From: Rhodobacter calidifons
Lineage (GTDB): Bacteria > Pseudomonadota > Alphaproteobacteria > Rhodobacterales > Rhodobacteraceae
Assembly (NCBI RefSeq): GCF_011174775.1
Contig: NZ_JAANHS010000013.1
Coordinates: 1-64,000 of the forward strand
Direction of reading: 5' to 3'
Length of the DNA: 64,000 bases
The stretch's first letter is position 1. Every line of letters begins with the position of its first letter. Of this stretch, positions 49,964-59,114 are shown piece after piece. Position numbers and translations under genes: made by a program. The notes beneath the pieces are model-generated. The model ran no database searches. It was not told where the DNA came from and was given only the letters and a program-made list of their open reading frames with translations.

Positions 49964-50596
49964 ATGGCCTTTCACGAGATACGTTTCCCGGCGAACCTGA
50001 GCTTCGGCTCGGTCGGAGGGCCGGAACGCCGCACCGAGATCGTCACGCTGGCCAATGGCTTTGAAGAGCGGAACACGCCCTGGCAACATTCGCGCCGGCG
50101 CTATGACGCCGGGGTCGGTCTGAGGTCGCTGAATGATGTCGAGACCCTGATTTCGTTCTTCGAGGCGCGCGCCGGGCAGTTGCACGGGTTTCGCTGGAAG
50201 GATTGGTCCGACTACAAGTCCTGCGCTCCGCTTTCCACGCCGGCGCCGGACGACCAGCTTGTCGGCATCGGCGATGGTGTGACCAGGGTATTCCAGCTGA
50301 GAAAGACCTATGTGTCGGGCTTGCAGAACTATGTCCGGCCCATCCTGAAACCTGTCGCTGGAACGGTACTGGTCGCGATCGAGGGTGACCAGAAGATCGA
50401 GGGGCTGGAGTTTTCCGTCGATCCGGCGACAGGAGAGATCACGTTCACTCTGCCACCCGACCTTGGCACACGGATCACGGCCGGCTTCGAGTTCGATGTG
50501 CCGGTGCGCTTTGATACCGATGCGATCCAGACGTCGGTCGCCTCGTTCCAGGCGGGCGATGTGCCTACGGTTCCAGTGGTGGAGATCCGGATATGA
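49964..50596 (+). CDS. GTA g12, distal tail protein (DUF2460)
   Basis: The 210-residue protein opens with AFHEIRFPANLSFGSVGGPERRTEIVTL and has RNTPWQHSRRRYDAGVGLRSL and FEARAGQLHGFRWKDWSDYKS, the DUF2460 signature. Confidence 0.93.
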   Translation: MAFHEIRFPANLSFGSVGGPERRTEIVTLANGFEERNTPWQHSRRRYDAGVGLRSLNDVETLISFFEARAGQLHGFRWKDWSDYKSCAPLSTPAPDDQLVGIGDGVTRVFQLRKTYVSGLQNYVRPILKPVAGTVLVAIEGDQKIEGLEFSVDPATGEITFTLPPDLGTRITAGFEFDVPVRFDTDAIQTSVASFQAGDVPTVPVVEIRI

Positions 50597-51489
50597 CGCG
50601 GGAAACCTTGCTGGCGCATCTGGCGAGCGGTTCGACGACGGTCTGTCGGGCCTGGACGGTCCGGCGGCGTGACGGGACTGTGCTGGGCTTCACCGACCAT
50701 GACCGGGATGTCGTCATCGAGGGGGTGGTCTGCCGGGCCGATTCCGGACTGACGGCGCGAGTTCTGCATCAGACCACCGGCCTGTCCGTCGATAACACGG
50801 AAGCCTACGGGGCGCTGAGCTCTGCTTCGATCTCCGAGGCCGATCTGCTGGCCGGCCGTTTCGACGGGGCGGAAGTCCGGGCCTTTCTGGTCAACTGGGA
50901 TGCCCCCGGCGACCATATCGAACAGTTCCGGGGCCACATTGGCGAGGTCAGCAGGTCCGGCGGCGCCTTCAAGGCCGAGCTGCGTGGGCTGAGCGAACGG
51001 CTGAACCGGCCATTCGGCATGGCCTACACGCCCGGCTGTTCGGCGGTTCTGGGTGACAGCCGCTGCCGGTTTGACCTGAACCAGCCGGGCTTCACGGCGG
51101 AAGCGACCGTGCACCAGGTCGATGACGGAGCCGGCTATGTCCTGGCGGGCGTCAGCGGGTTTGACGATCACTGGTTCGAGGGGGGCCGGTTGGAGATCCT
51201 GGCAGGAGCCGCGGCCGGGCTGTTCGGTGTCGTGAAGAACGACCGTCAGGAAAACGGTCTGCGGCGGATCGATCTTTGGCAGTCGATCGGCGCCGAGGTT
51301 ATTGCAGGAGAGCGGGTCAGGCTGCGTGCGGGATGCGACAAGAGGCCGGCGACCTGTCGCGAAAAGTTCTCCAACTTCCTGAATTATCGCGGGTTTCCGC
51401 ATATTCCCGGTGAGGACTGGCTGGCGTCCTATCCAGTCCCTGACCGCGAGTCCGGCAGCGTCCGGAGAGCGGGAGGAAGCGGCACATGA
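50593..51489 (+). CDS. GTA g13, tail hub protein (DUF2163)
   Basis: The 298-residue protein has a DUF2163 N-terminal part and the C-terminal NYRGFPHIPGEDWLASYP. Cysteines in PGCSAVLGDSRC and AGCDKRPATC form two pairs. In related tail hubs (lambda gpL, RcGTA hub) such cysteines hold an iron-sulfur cluster. It overlaps g12 and g14 by four bases each. Confidence 0.92.
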   Translation: MTRETLLAHLASGSTTVCRAWTVRRRDGTVLGFTDHDRDVVIEGVVCRADSGLTARVLHQTTGLSVDNTEAYGALSSASISEADLLAGRFDGAEVRAFLVNWDAPGDHIEQFRGHIGEVSRSGGAFKAELRGLSERLNRPFGMAYTPGCSAVLGDSRCRFDLNQPGFTAEATVHQVDDGAGYVLAGVSGFDDHWFEGGRLEILAGAAAGLFGVVKNDRQENGLRRIDLWQSIGAEVIAGERVRLRAGCDKRPATCREKFSNFLNYRGFPHIPGEDWLASYPVPDRESGSVRRAGGSGT

Positions 51490-51929
51490 CCGTTGCGGAG
51501 GCCGTTCTTGCCGAGGCCAGGCTCTGGCTTGGCACGCCTTACCAGCATCAGGCCAGCATTCGGGCGGTCGGGGCCGATTGTCTTGGCTTGCTGCGTGGAA
51601 TCTGGCGGAAGGTTTACGGCGAGGAGCCGGAACCTGTTCCCGCCTATACCGAGGATTGGGCTGAGCCCGATCACAGGGAAGTGCTGCTCTTTGCCGCCCA
51701 CAGGTGGCTTCAGGCAAAGCACTTGGCGGATGCGGCGGCGGGTGACGTTCTGCTGTTCCGGATGCGGGAGGGCAGCATCGCCAAGCATCTGGGCATCCAG
51801 TCGCATGTCGGGGCGCATCCGAGGTTCATCCATTCCTACACGGGCCATGGCGTCATCGAAAGCTCGCTTTCCATGCCCTGGCAGCGCCGTATCGCGGCGC
51901 GTTTCTGCTTTCCAGAAGGAGCCAAGTGA
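51486..51929 (+). CDS. GTA g14, NlpC/P60 cell-wall peptidase
   Basis: The 147-residue peptidase has catalytic Cys in VGADCLGLLRG and a His in AKHLGIQSHVG. It is thought to open the recipient's peptidoglycan during DNA entry. Confidence 0.9.
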   Translation: MTVAEAVLAEARLWLGTPYQHQASIRAVGADCLGLLRGIWRKVYGEEPEPVPAYTEDWAEPDHREVLLFAAHRWLQAKHLADAAAGDVLLFRMREGSIAKHLGIQSHVGAHPRFIHSYTGHGVIESSLSMPWQRRIAARFCFPEGAK

Positions 51930-54900
51930 ATGGCAACGCTGCTACTTTCCGCCGCAGGGGCCGCAGTCGGTGCCGGTCTTGGCGGGTCCGTCCTGGGGCT
52001 TTCCGGGGCCGTCATCGGCCGGGCCATCGGCGCGACGATCGGACGTGCCATCGATCAGCGCGTCCTCGGGGCCGGATCGGAACCCGTCGATGTCGGTCGC
52101 ATCGAGCGGCTGCGCCTGACCGGGGCCGGGGAAGGGGCACCTATCGGGCGGATCTGGGGTCGGATGCGGGTTGCAGGTCAGGTGATCTGGGCCACCGAAT
52201 TCGTCGAGACTGTCCGGCGTCGTCGGACCGGGAAGGGCGCCCCCAAGCCGAAGGTGAACGAGTACAGCTACTCTGTCAGCCTTGCCATCGGCCTGTGCGA
52301 AGGAGAAATCCTGCGTGTCGGCCGGATCTGGGCGGACGGGAACGAGATATCGGCGCAGGACCTGAACCTGCGCGTCTACACCGGCAGCGAGACGCAGTTG
52401 CCCGATCCCCTGATCGAGGCCGTCGAGGGCAACGGCCGGGCGCCTGCCTATCGCGGGCTGGCCTATGTCGTCATCGAAGACCTGGAACTGGCCTCTTACG
52501 GCAACCGGGTGCCGCAGTTCAGCTTCGAGGTTGTGCGGGCCGCTCAGGGGCCTGCTGTCGGGCCGGGTGAGACTCTTCAAGGGGCGATCCGGGGGGTTGC
52601 GCTGATCCCGGGCACCGGCGAATACGGATTGGCCACGACGCCGGTCCATTATGCCGAGGGCCCTGGCCGCAATCGCAGCGCGAACGTCCATTCGCCGTCG
52701 GGCAAGACGGACTTTGCGACAAGCTTCGAGCAGTTGCAGCAGGAATTGCCCCGCGCGGATGCGGTGTCGCTGGTCGTGTCCTGGTTCGGTGACGACCTGC
52801 GTTGCGGCACCTGCACAATTCGACCCAAGGTCGAACAGAAACAGCGGGATGGTGTGGGCATGCCGTGGCGAGCGGGCGGGATCTCGCGCAGCCAGGCAAT
52901 GGTGGTCCCGAAGGTCGAGGGTGCGTCGATCTACGGCGGCACGCCATCGGATGCCTCGGTGATCGAGGCCATCCGCGCGATGCGAGACGCCGGCAAGGAT
53001 GTGATGTTCTATCCGTTCATCCTGATGGACCAGATTTCTGGCAATACCCTGCCCGACCCGTGGACCGGCGCAGCGACGCAGCCGGCTCTGCCATGGCGTG
53101 GCAGGGTCACGCTGTCGATGGCCCCCGGGCGACCGGGATCGCCGGATCGTACGGCGGCCGCAGAAGCCGAGGTCGCGGCTTTCTTCGGAGCGGCGCAGCC
53201 TTCGCACTTTGCAGTCAACGGCACCACGATCACCTATTCGGGCCCGAACGAATGGGGCCTTCGCCGGTTCATTCTGCATTACGCGCACCTCTGCGCTGCG
53301 GCGGGCGGGGTTGAATCCTTCTGCATCGGATCCGAAATGCGCGGCCTGACGCAGATCCGCGGGGCTGGTGACACGTTCCCGGCCGTCCAGGCCTTCCGAG
53401 CCCTTGCCGCCGATGTCAGGTCGATCCTCGGGGCCGGGGTGAAGATCAGCTATGCGGCAGACTGGTCCGAGTATTTCGGCCACAGCGCCGACGGCAATCT
53501 CTACTTTCACCTGGATCCGCTGTGGGCGGACCCGAACATCGATTTCATCGGCATCGACAACTACATGCCGGTATCGGATTGGCGCGATGGAGAGGATCAT
53601 GCGGACGCGGCCTTCGGCTCGATTTACAACCCTCTGTATCTGAGGGCGAATATCGCCGGTGGAGAGGGTTTCGACTGGTACTATGACGGCGAGGAAGGCG
53701 CACAGGTTCAACGTCGGCTGCCCATAACCGACGGCGCCTATGGCGAGCCCTGGGTCTTCCGCTACAAGGACATCCGGTCCTGGTGGTCGAACGCCCACCA
53801 CGAGCGCATCGATGGTGTCCGTTCCCCGACCCCGACGGCCTGGGTGCCGCAGTCCAAGCCGATCCGGTTTACCGAATATGGCTGCGCGGCCATCGACAAG
53901 GGCAGCAATCAGCCGAACAAGTTCATTGACGCCAAGTCATCGGAGTCGGCCCTGCCTGCCTGGTCGAACGGGCGCCGCGACGACCTGATCCAGATGCAGT
54001 ATCTGATCGCCACGGCATCGTTCTGGGCAGAGGCAGCGAACAACCCGGTATCCCCCCTCTACTCCGGGCCGATGGTCGACATGCAGCACGCCTATGCCTG
54101 GGCCTGGGATGCCCGGCCGTTCCCCGAGTTTCCCGGCCAGAGCGACATCTGGAGCGATGGCGGGAACTATGCGCGCGGTCACTGGCTGAACGGCCGGGCA
54201 TCGAACCAGCCGCTTGCGTCAGTCGTCCGCGAGATCTGCAAGTCATCTGACGTGGAAGCGATCAATGTGCAGTCGCTTTTCGGTCTGGTGCGTGGTTTTC
54301 AGCAGGCGGATGTGACGACAGGACGCGCAACGCTCCAGCCCTTGATGCTTGCCCATGGGTTCGATGCCTTCGAGCGCGAAGGCCAGATCGTCTTTCGCAA
54401 CCGGACGGCGCGCATCCAGGACTGGGTCACCGATGAGGATCTGGCGCTGTCACCCGATGTGGACAACGCAATCGAGAAGACAAGGCTAGTGGATTTCGAG
54501 ACTGCCGGTCAGATCCGGCTGGGCTATGTCGACGCGCAATCGAGCTATGAAGTGCGCACCGTCGAAACGCGGTTCCCGGAAGATGAAACCGCAACGGTAT
54601 CGCAAACCGACCTGCCGCTGGCCCTGACCCGGCTGGAAGCTCTGGCAGCGGTTGAACGTTGGATGGCGGAAGCAAGGGTCGCCCGAGACACGCTTCGCTT
54701 CGCGCTGCCGAAATCGCGGATCGGTATCGGCGCGGGGGATGTCATCGGCTACGCGGGGCGTCGGTTCCGAGTGGACCGGGTTGAGCAGGCGGAAGGTCAG
54801 ATCCTCGAGGCGGTCCGCGTCGAGCCGGGCGCCTTCCTGCCATCCAATCGCTTCGATGAGGTGATCTCCGTTCGACCCTACTCTGCTCCGGTCCCCGTGC

Positions 54901-55823
54901 TTCCGGTCTTCCTTGATCTGCCCCTGCTGACGGGTGAGGAAGTGCCGCACGCCCCGCATGTGGCCGTGGCAGCCCAGCCCTGGCCAGGATCCGTGGCGGT
55001 CTGGTCGTCGAATGAGGATGCGGGCTACGAGATCAACCGCCTGCTGCCTGCTTCGGCAATCGTTGGTGTGACAGAGACACCCCTGTCTGCCCACCGCCCC
55101 GGGATCTGGGACAATGGCCCCCCGCTGAGGGTAAAGCTTGTCGGGGGCGAACTTTCATCCGCCTCTGCACCTTCGGTGCTGAACGGAGCGAACGCCTTGG
55201 CGATCGGCGACGGCAGCGCCGCAAGGTGGGAGATCCTCCAGTTCCGGGAGGCGCAGCTTGTCGCCCCCGACACCTACGAGCTTTCGTACCGTCTGCGGGG
55301 ACAGCTTGGGACTGACGGAGTGATGCCTGAGGTCTGGCCCGTGGGAAGTATTGTCGTGCTTCTGGATCTGGCAGTGTCGCAGATCGATCTGGCGGCCTCG
55401 GCACGCGGGCTGGCGCGGTTCTATCGCATCGGACAGGCGTCGCGCGGCTATGACGACCCCAATGTCGTGCTGCGGGTGGAAGGCTTTGACGGCATCGGTC
55501 TGAGGCCGTATCCCGTCGCGCACCTTCGACATCTGGTTCAGGGCGGCGATGTCCGGTGCAACTGGAAGCGACGGACCCGGATCGACGGCGACAGCTGGCA
55601 GTCCGCCGAGGTTCCGCTGGGTGAAGAAGCAGAGGCCTACCAAGTTCGGATCCTGCAGGGCGCAGCTGTGATGGCCGAGTATTCCGTGACTTCGCCCGCC
55701 TTCGATTACACCGCCGCGATGCGGGCAGCGGATGGCGTGGCCGGCGCTTTCGAACTGGCCGTCGCACAGGTATCGCAGCGGTTCGGCCCTGGACCGTTCC
55801 GAAGCTCAAGCGTCACCCTGTAG
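51930..55823 (+). CDS. GTA g15, megatron / host-specificity protein
   Basis: The 1297-residue protein starts with a Gly/Ala-rich segment (GLGGSVLGLSGAVIGRAIGATIGRAIDQ). A GTA TIM-barrel-like domain lies near 390-690 (ISYAADWSEYFGHSADGNLYFHLDPLWADPNIDFIGIDNYMP). A phage tail protein domain (about 690-1000) and a C-terminal beta-rich part follow. It forms the tail tip that contacts and enters the recipient. It starts one base after the g14 stop and is complete. Confidence 0.95.
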   Translation: MATLLLSAAGAAVGAGLGGSVLGLSGAVIGRAIGATIGRAIDQRVLGAGSEPVDVGRIERLRLTGAGEGAPIGRIWGRMRVAGQVIWATEFVETVRRRRTGKGAPKPKVNEYSYSVSLAIGLCEGEILRVGRIWADGNEISAQDLNLRVYTGSETQLPDPLIEAVEGNGRAPAYRGLAYVVIEDLELASYGNRVPQFSFEVVRAAQGPAVGPGETLQGAIRGVALIPGTGEYGLATTPVHYAEGPGRNRSANVHSPSGKTDFATSFEQLQQELPRADAVSLVVSWFGDDLRCGTCTIRPKVEQKQRDGVGMPWRAGGISRSQAMVVPKVEGASIYGGTPSDASVIEAIRAMRDAGKDVMFYPFILMDQISGNTLPDPWTGAATQPALPWRGRVTLSMAPGRPGSPDRTAAAEAEVAAFFGAAQPSHFAVNGTTITYSGPNEWGLRRFILHYAHLCAAAGGVESFCIGSEMRGLTQIRGAGDTFPAVQAFRALAADVRSILGAGVKISYAADWSEYFGHSADGNLYFHLDPLWADPNIDFIGIDNYMPVSDWRDGEDHADAAFGSIYNPLYLRANIAGGEGFDWYYDGEEGAQVQRRLPITDGAYGEPWVFRYKDIRSWWSNAHHERIDGVRSPTPTAWVPQSKPIRFTEYGCAAIDKGSNQPNKFIDAKSSESALPAWSNGRRDDLIQMQYLIATASFWAEAANNPVSPLYSGPMVDMQHAYAWAWDARPFPEFPGQSDIWSDGGNYARGHWLNGRASNQPLASVVREICKSSDVEAINVQSLFGLVRGFQQADVTTGRATLQPLMLAHGFDAFEREGQIVFRNRTARIQDWVTDEDLALSPDVDNAIEKTRLVDFETAGQIRLGYVDAQSSYEVRTVETRFPEDETATVSQTDLPLALTRLEALAAVERWMAEARVARDTLRFALPKSRIGIGAGDVIGYAGRRFRVDRVEQAEGQILEAVRVEPGAFLPSNRFDEVISVRPYSAPVPVLPVFLDLPLLTGEEVPHAPHVAVAAQPWPGSVAVWSSNEDAGYEINRLLPASAIVGVTETPLSAHRPGIWDNGPPLRVKLVGGELSSASAPSVLNGANALAIGDGSAARWEILQFREAQLVAPDTYELSYRLRGQLGTDGVMPEVWPVGSIVVLLDLAVSQIDLAASARGLARFYRIGQASRGYDDPNVVLRVEGFDGIGLRPYPVAHLRHLVQGGDVRCNWKRRTRIDGDSWQSAEVPLGEEAEAYQVRILQGAAVMAEYSVTSPAFDYTAAMRAADGVAGAFELAVAQVSQRFGPGPFRSSSVTL

Positions 55824-56010
55824 CAGGCCTTCGTACATGGCTTTGGTCCATGAAGCCGCAAAAAGGGTGGCGAATGCAGCGCAGGCAAGGCAGGATCGAC
55901 CCTGAAATCGGTCCAGTTTCATCACGCTGCGTGATCTGCGACACGACAGAAATGCGTGTCGCCACACAGGTCCGATGTGGTATGCAGATGCCATATCGGA
56001 GGCTATCCCC

Positions 56011-56817
56011 ATGCTTGAAACCAAATCCAGAGTGACCGCCGTCGATCCGGTTTGGCGACGTGTCTGCGAAGAGGCGGTAGAGGCCATTCGCAACGAACCG
56101 CTGCTGGGCGGGCTGATCCACTCCGGCCTCCTGCACCATTCCTCCCTCGAACGAGCGCTTGCCTACCGCTTTTCCCTGAAGCTTGCCTCCGGCGAAATGA
56201 GCGAGCAGATCCTGCGGGAAATTGCCGATCAGGCCTACGACAGTGATCCGGAAATCGGCGCGGCGGCGCGATCCGACCTGATGGCGGTCTACGAGCGCGA
56301 TCCGGCCTGCCACCGCTTTCTCCAGCCCATCCTCTTCTTCAAGGGTTACCAGGCCGTCCAGGCCTACCGGATCGGGCATTGGCTCTGGCAGACCGGTCGA
56401 TCGGATCTGGCCTATTTCGTCCAGATGCGGGTCTCCGAGGTCTTCGGGGTGGACATCCATCCGGCAGCCCGGATCGGCAAGGGGATCATGATCGACCATG
56501 CCCATTCCATCGTCATCGGTGAAACGGCCGTGGTCGGCGACAATGTCTCCATGCTTCATTCCGTCACTCTGGGCGGTACCGGCAAGGAAGATGGGGACCG
56601 GCACCCCAAGATCGGCGATGGCGTGCTGATCGGGGCAGGGGCAAAGGTTCTCGGCAATATCCATGTCGGTCAGTGCTCACGCATCGCCGCGGGGTCGGTC
56701 GTTCTGGAAGACGTTCCGCGCAACACGACGGTCGCCGGGGTTCCGGCCCGGGTCGTCGGAAAGGCCGGCTGCGCGCAACCTGCGCTGACGATGGACCAGA
56801 TCCTGAAGACCGAATGA
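56011..56817 (+). CDS. cysE: Serine O-acetyltransferase
   Basis: The 268-residue hexapeptide-repeat enzyme has an N-terminal helical domain and HPAARIGKGIMIDHAHSIVIGETAVVGDNVSMLHSVTLGGTGKEDGDRHPKIG. Its C-terminal GAKVLGNIHVGQCSRIAAGSVVL follows the same pattern. It makes O-acetylserine for cysteine synthesis. GGAGG lies eight bases ahead of the ATG at 56011. cysE next to the GTA cluster is a known neighbourhood in this group. Confidence 0.97.
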   Translation: MLETKSRVTAVDPVWRRVCEEAVEAIRNEPLLGGLIHSGLLHHSSLERALAYRFSLKLASGEMSEQILREIADQAYDSDPEIGAAARSDLMAVYERDPACHRFLQPILFFKGYQAVQAYRIGHWLWQTGRSDLAYFVQMRVSEVFGVDIHPAARIGKGIMIDHAHSIVIGETAVVGDNVSMLHSVTLGGTGKEDGDRHPKIGDGVLIGAGAKVLGNIHVGQCSRIAAGSVVLEDVPRNTTVAGVPARVVGKAGCAQPALTMDQILKTE

Positions 56818-56827
56818 CCAGACCTGC

Positions 56828-57469
56828 ATGATCCCCGTCCTCCGTGCCTTCGCCGCCCGGGTGACGGGCCTGGCGATCTCGACCTTCGCGCGGTTCATGA
56901 CCGCACCCCGCGCCATCTGGCAGGGGATCGAGCCGGTGCCGCGCCAGCGGGTGTATTATGCCAACCACACCTCGAATGGCGACTTCGTCCTCCTCTGGAC
57001 CGCGCTTCCCACGCCCCTCCGCCGCCAGACGCGCCCGGTTGCCGCGCTCGATTACTGGCTGACCTCACCCCTCCGGGCCTTCATCGGGCGCGAGGTCTTC
57101 AACGCCGTCCTCATCGACCGCCGCCCCGAGGCGCGGACCGAGGATCCGGTCGCCCAGATGGCTGCCGCCCTGGATCAAGGCGCCTCGCTCATCATCTTTC
57201 CCGAAGGCCAGCGCAACAGCTCGGACGCGGACCTGCTGCCGTTCAAGTCGGGCCTTTACCACCTTGCCAAGGTTCGTCCCGGCATAGATCTTGTCCCGGT
57301 CTGGATTGCCAATCTGAACCGCGTGATGCCAAAGGGTGAGATTATCCCCGTGCCGCTGATCTGCACCCTGACCTTCGGCGCGCCGCTTCGCATTGATCCC
57401 GAGGAAACCAAGGACGCCTTCCTCGCCCGCGCCACCGAGGCGCTACTTGCCCTGAAGGCCGCGGCATGA
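56828..57469 (+). CDS. PlsC-like 1-acylglycerol-3-phosphate acyltransferase
   Basis: The 213-residue membrane-associated acyltransferase has the catalytic HX4D in NHTSNGD (His47, Asp52) and the acceptor motif IIFPEGQRN. It lies ten bases after cysE and overlaps the cdsA-like gene by four bases. Together with the next two genes it forms a small phospholipid-making operon, so it probably acylates lysophosphatidate or a related acceptor. Confidence 0.87.
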   Translation: MIPVLRAFAARVTGLAISTFARFMTAPRAIWQGIEPVPRQRVYYANHTSNGDFVLLWTALPTPLRRQTRPVAALDYWLTSPLRAFIGREVFNAVLIDRRPEARTEDPVAQMAAALDQGASLIIFPEGQRNSSDADLLPFKSGLYHLAKVRPGIDLVPVWIANLNRVMPKGEIIPVPLICTLTFGAPLRIDPEETKDAFLARATEALLALKAAA

Positions 57470-58410
57470 CCTCGCCGCATCTCCTCTGGCTTCTCGCCGG
57501 CGTCGGCACCATCCTCGTCCTTGCGTCCATCATCGGCGAGGTGCTGCGTGCCCGCCTCTCCCCCGCAGGCGAAAGCCCTGTCATCGAAAACCTGAACGCC
57601 CGGATCAATGCCTGGTGGGTCATGGTGATCTGCCTGGCGCTCGCCTTCATCGCGGGCAAGCCGGGCGTTGTCCTCCTCTTCGCGCTCTGCTCCTTCGCGG
57701 CGCTCCGCGAATTCCTGACGCTCACCACCCACAACCGCGCCGATCACTGGTCGCTCGTGGCCTGCTTTTTCCTGATCCTGCCGCTGCAATACTGGTTCCT
57801 GGCGACCGACTGGTACGGGATGTATTCGATCTTCATCCCGGTCTACGCCTTCCTTCTCCTGCCCGTCGCATCGGCGCTTCGCGGCTCCACCCAGAACTTC
57901 CTGGTCCGCGTCTCGGAAACCCAGTGGGCGCTGATGATCTGCATCTACTGTGCCAGCCACGTCCCGGCGCTCCTCTACCTGCAGATCCCCGGGTTTGAGG
58001 GCCGCAATGTCATCCTGATCGCCTATCTGATCTTCGTCGTGCAGCTTTCGGACGTGCTGCAATACGTCTGGGGCAAGCTCATCGGACGCACCAGGGTCGC
58101 GCCCAACCTCTCGCCCTCGAAAACCTGGGAGGGCCTCATCGGAGGCGCCCTCTCGGCCACCGCCATCGGCACCGCGCTCTACTGGATGACCCCGTTCTCG
58201 CCGCTTGAAGCCGCAGGCATGTGCCTCCTCATCACGCTCATGGGCTTCTCCGGCGGCCTCGTCATGTCGGCGATCAAGCGCGACCGGGGGATCAAGGACT
58301 GGGGCCACCTCATCGCCGGACACGGCGGCTTCCTCGACCGGCTCGACAGCGTGATCTTCGCCGCCCCCATCTTCTTCCACGTCACCCGCTGGTTCTGGTC
58401 AACGACATGA
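57466..58410 (+). CDS. Phosphatidate cytidylyltransferase family protein
   Basis: The 314-residue protein has about eight membrane helices and NLSPSKTWEGLIGGA. The CdsA signature region SAIKRDRGIKDWGHLIAGHGGFLDRLDS is present. CdsA makes CDP-diacylglycerol. It overlaps both neighbours by four bases. As a second copy in an operon with a divergent CDP-alcohol enzyme, it may feed a special lipid; whether it is the only CdsA cannot be told here. Confidence 0.9.
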   Translation: MTSPHLLWLLAGVGTILVLASIIGEVLRARLSPAGESPVIENLNARINAWWVMVICLALAFIAGKPGVVLLFALCSFAALREFLTLTTHNRADHWSLVACFFLILPLQYWFLATDWYGMYSIFIPVYAFLLLPVASALRGSTQNFLVRVSETQWALMICIYCASHVPALLYLQIPGFEGRNVILIAYLIFVVQLSDVLQYVWGKLIGRTRVAPNLSPSKTWEGLIGGALSATAIGTALYWMTPFSPLEAAGMCLLITLMGFSGGLVMSAIKRDRGIKDWGHLIAGHGGFLDRLDSVIFAAPIFFHVTRWFWSTT

Positions 58411-59030
58411 GCGACCAGAACCGCCGCCCCCTCACGTCGCGCAACTCCCGCTGGGCCGCCGGCCTCGCCTCCCGGGCTGTGGCCAAAGGCATCAGCCCGA
58501 ACCGGATCAGCCAGGCCTCGATCGGTTTCGCGGTCCTTGGCTTCCTCCTCTACTGGTTCTCCACGCTGGGCGGCCTGCTTCAGTTCTCCGCGCTCCTCCT
58601 CGCCGCCGCCGCCGTCCAGGCCCGTCTCGTCTGCAATCTGATCGACGGCATGGTCGCCATCGAAGGCGGCCGGGGTGCCAAGGACGGCCCCTTCTGGAAC
58701 GAGGCCCCCGACCGCGCCTCCGACCTCCTCTTCTTCGCCGGCGCGGGCCTCGCCGCCGGACAACCCGCCCTCGGCCTCCTCGCCGCCGCGCTGGCCATCG
58801 CCACCGCCTACATCCGCGAACTTGGCCGCGCCGAGGGCTTCCCGCCCGACTTCTCCGGCCCTCTGGCCAAGCCGCAGCGCATGGCCGTCCTCACCGCAGG
58901 CACCATCCTCGCTGCACTCCATGCGACGGAATGGACCCTGACCCTCACGCTCTGGATCATCGCCCTTGGCACTGCCGCCACGATCCTGCGCCGGTCATGG
59001 ACCCTCATCGAAAAGCTGAAGTCCCGTTAG
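58407..59030 (+). CDS. Divergent CDP-alcohol phosphotransferase family protein
   Basis: The 207-residue membrane protein has about five helices. The signature region reads NLIDGMVAIEGG followed by GPFWNEAPDRASD. Compared with D-xx-DG-xx-AR-x8-G-xxx-D-xxx-D, the first Asp is Asn, Arg is Ile and the third Asp is Asn; DG, A, G and the last Asp remain. Such changes may alter metal binding or mark a distinct subfamily. It would join CDP-diacylglycerol to an alcohol if active. Confidence 0.75.
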   Translation: MSDQNRRPLTSRNSRWAAGLASRAVAKGISPNRISQASIGFAVLGFLLYWFSTLGGLLQFSALLLAAAAVQARLVCNLIDGMVAIEGGRGAKDGPFWNEAPDRASDLLFFAGAGLAAGQPALGLLAAALAIATAYIRELGRAEGFPPDFSGPLAKPQRMAVLTAGTILAALHATEWTLTLTLWIIALGTAATILRRSWTLIEKLKSR

Positions 59031-59032
59031 AA

Positions 59033-59056
59033 AATGGGGGACCGAAGCCCCCCATT
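59033..59056. terminator. Bidirectional terminator between the lipid operon and pdhC
   Basis: AATGGGGG and CCCCCATT enclose eight bases. On the minus strand TTTTC follows, serving pdhC; the same stem lies two bases after the plus-strand stop. Confidence 0.75.
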
Positions 59057-59084
59057 CATCTGTCCACAAGTATCCCACGGGGGT

Positions 59085-59105
59085 GCGGGGGTGTGAAACC
59101 CCCGC
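59085..59105. repeat. GC hairpin ahead of the terminator of pdhC
   Basis: GCGGGGGT and ACCCCCGC with loop GTGAA lie ten bases past the pdhC stop. This probably adds to the 3'-end structure of the pdh mRNA. Confidence 0.6.
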
Positions 59106-59114
59106 TCCGCCGGT

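Noticed and set aside
41958-55823. Prophage
   Set aside because: Order and size match a GTA; no integrase, repressor, replication genes, lysis module or attachment sites.
55850-56035. 61-codon frame ending inside cysE, with several Cys codons
   Set aside because: Tempting as a cysteine-sensing leader, but the Cys codons are scattered, there is no ribosome site or hairpin pair, and it overlaps the cysE start out of frame.
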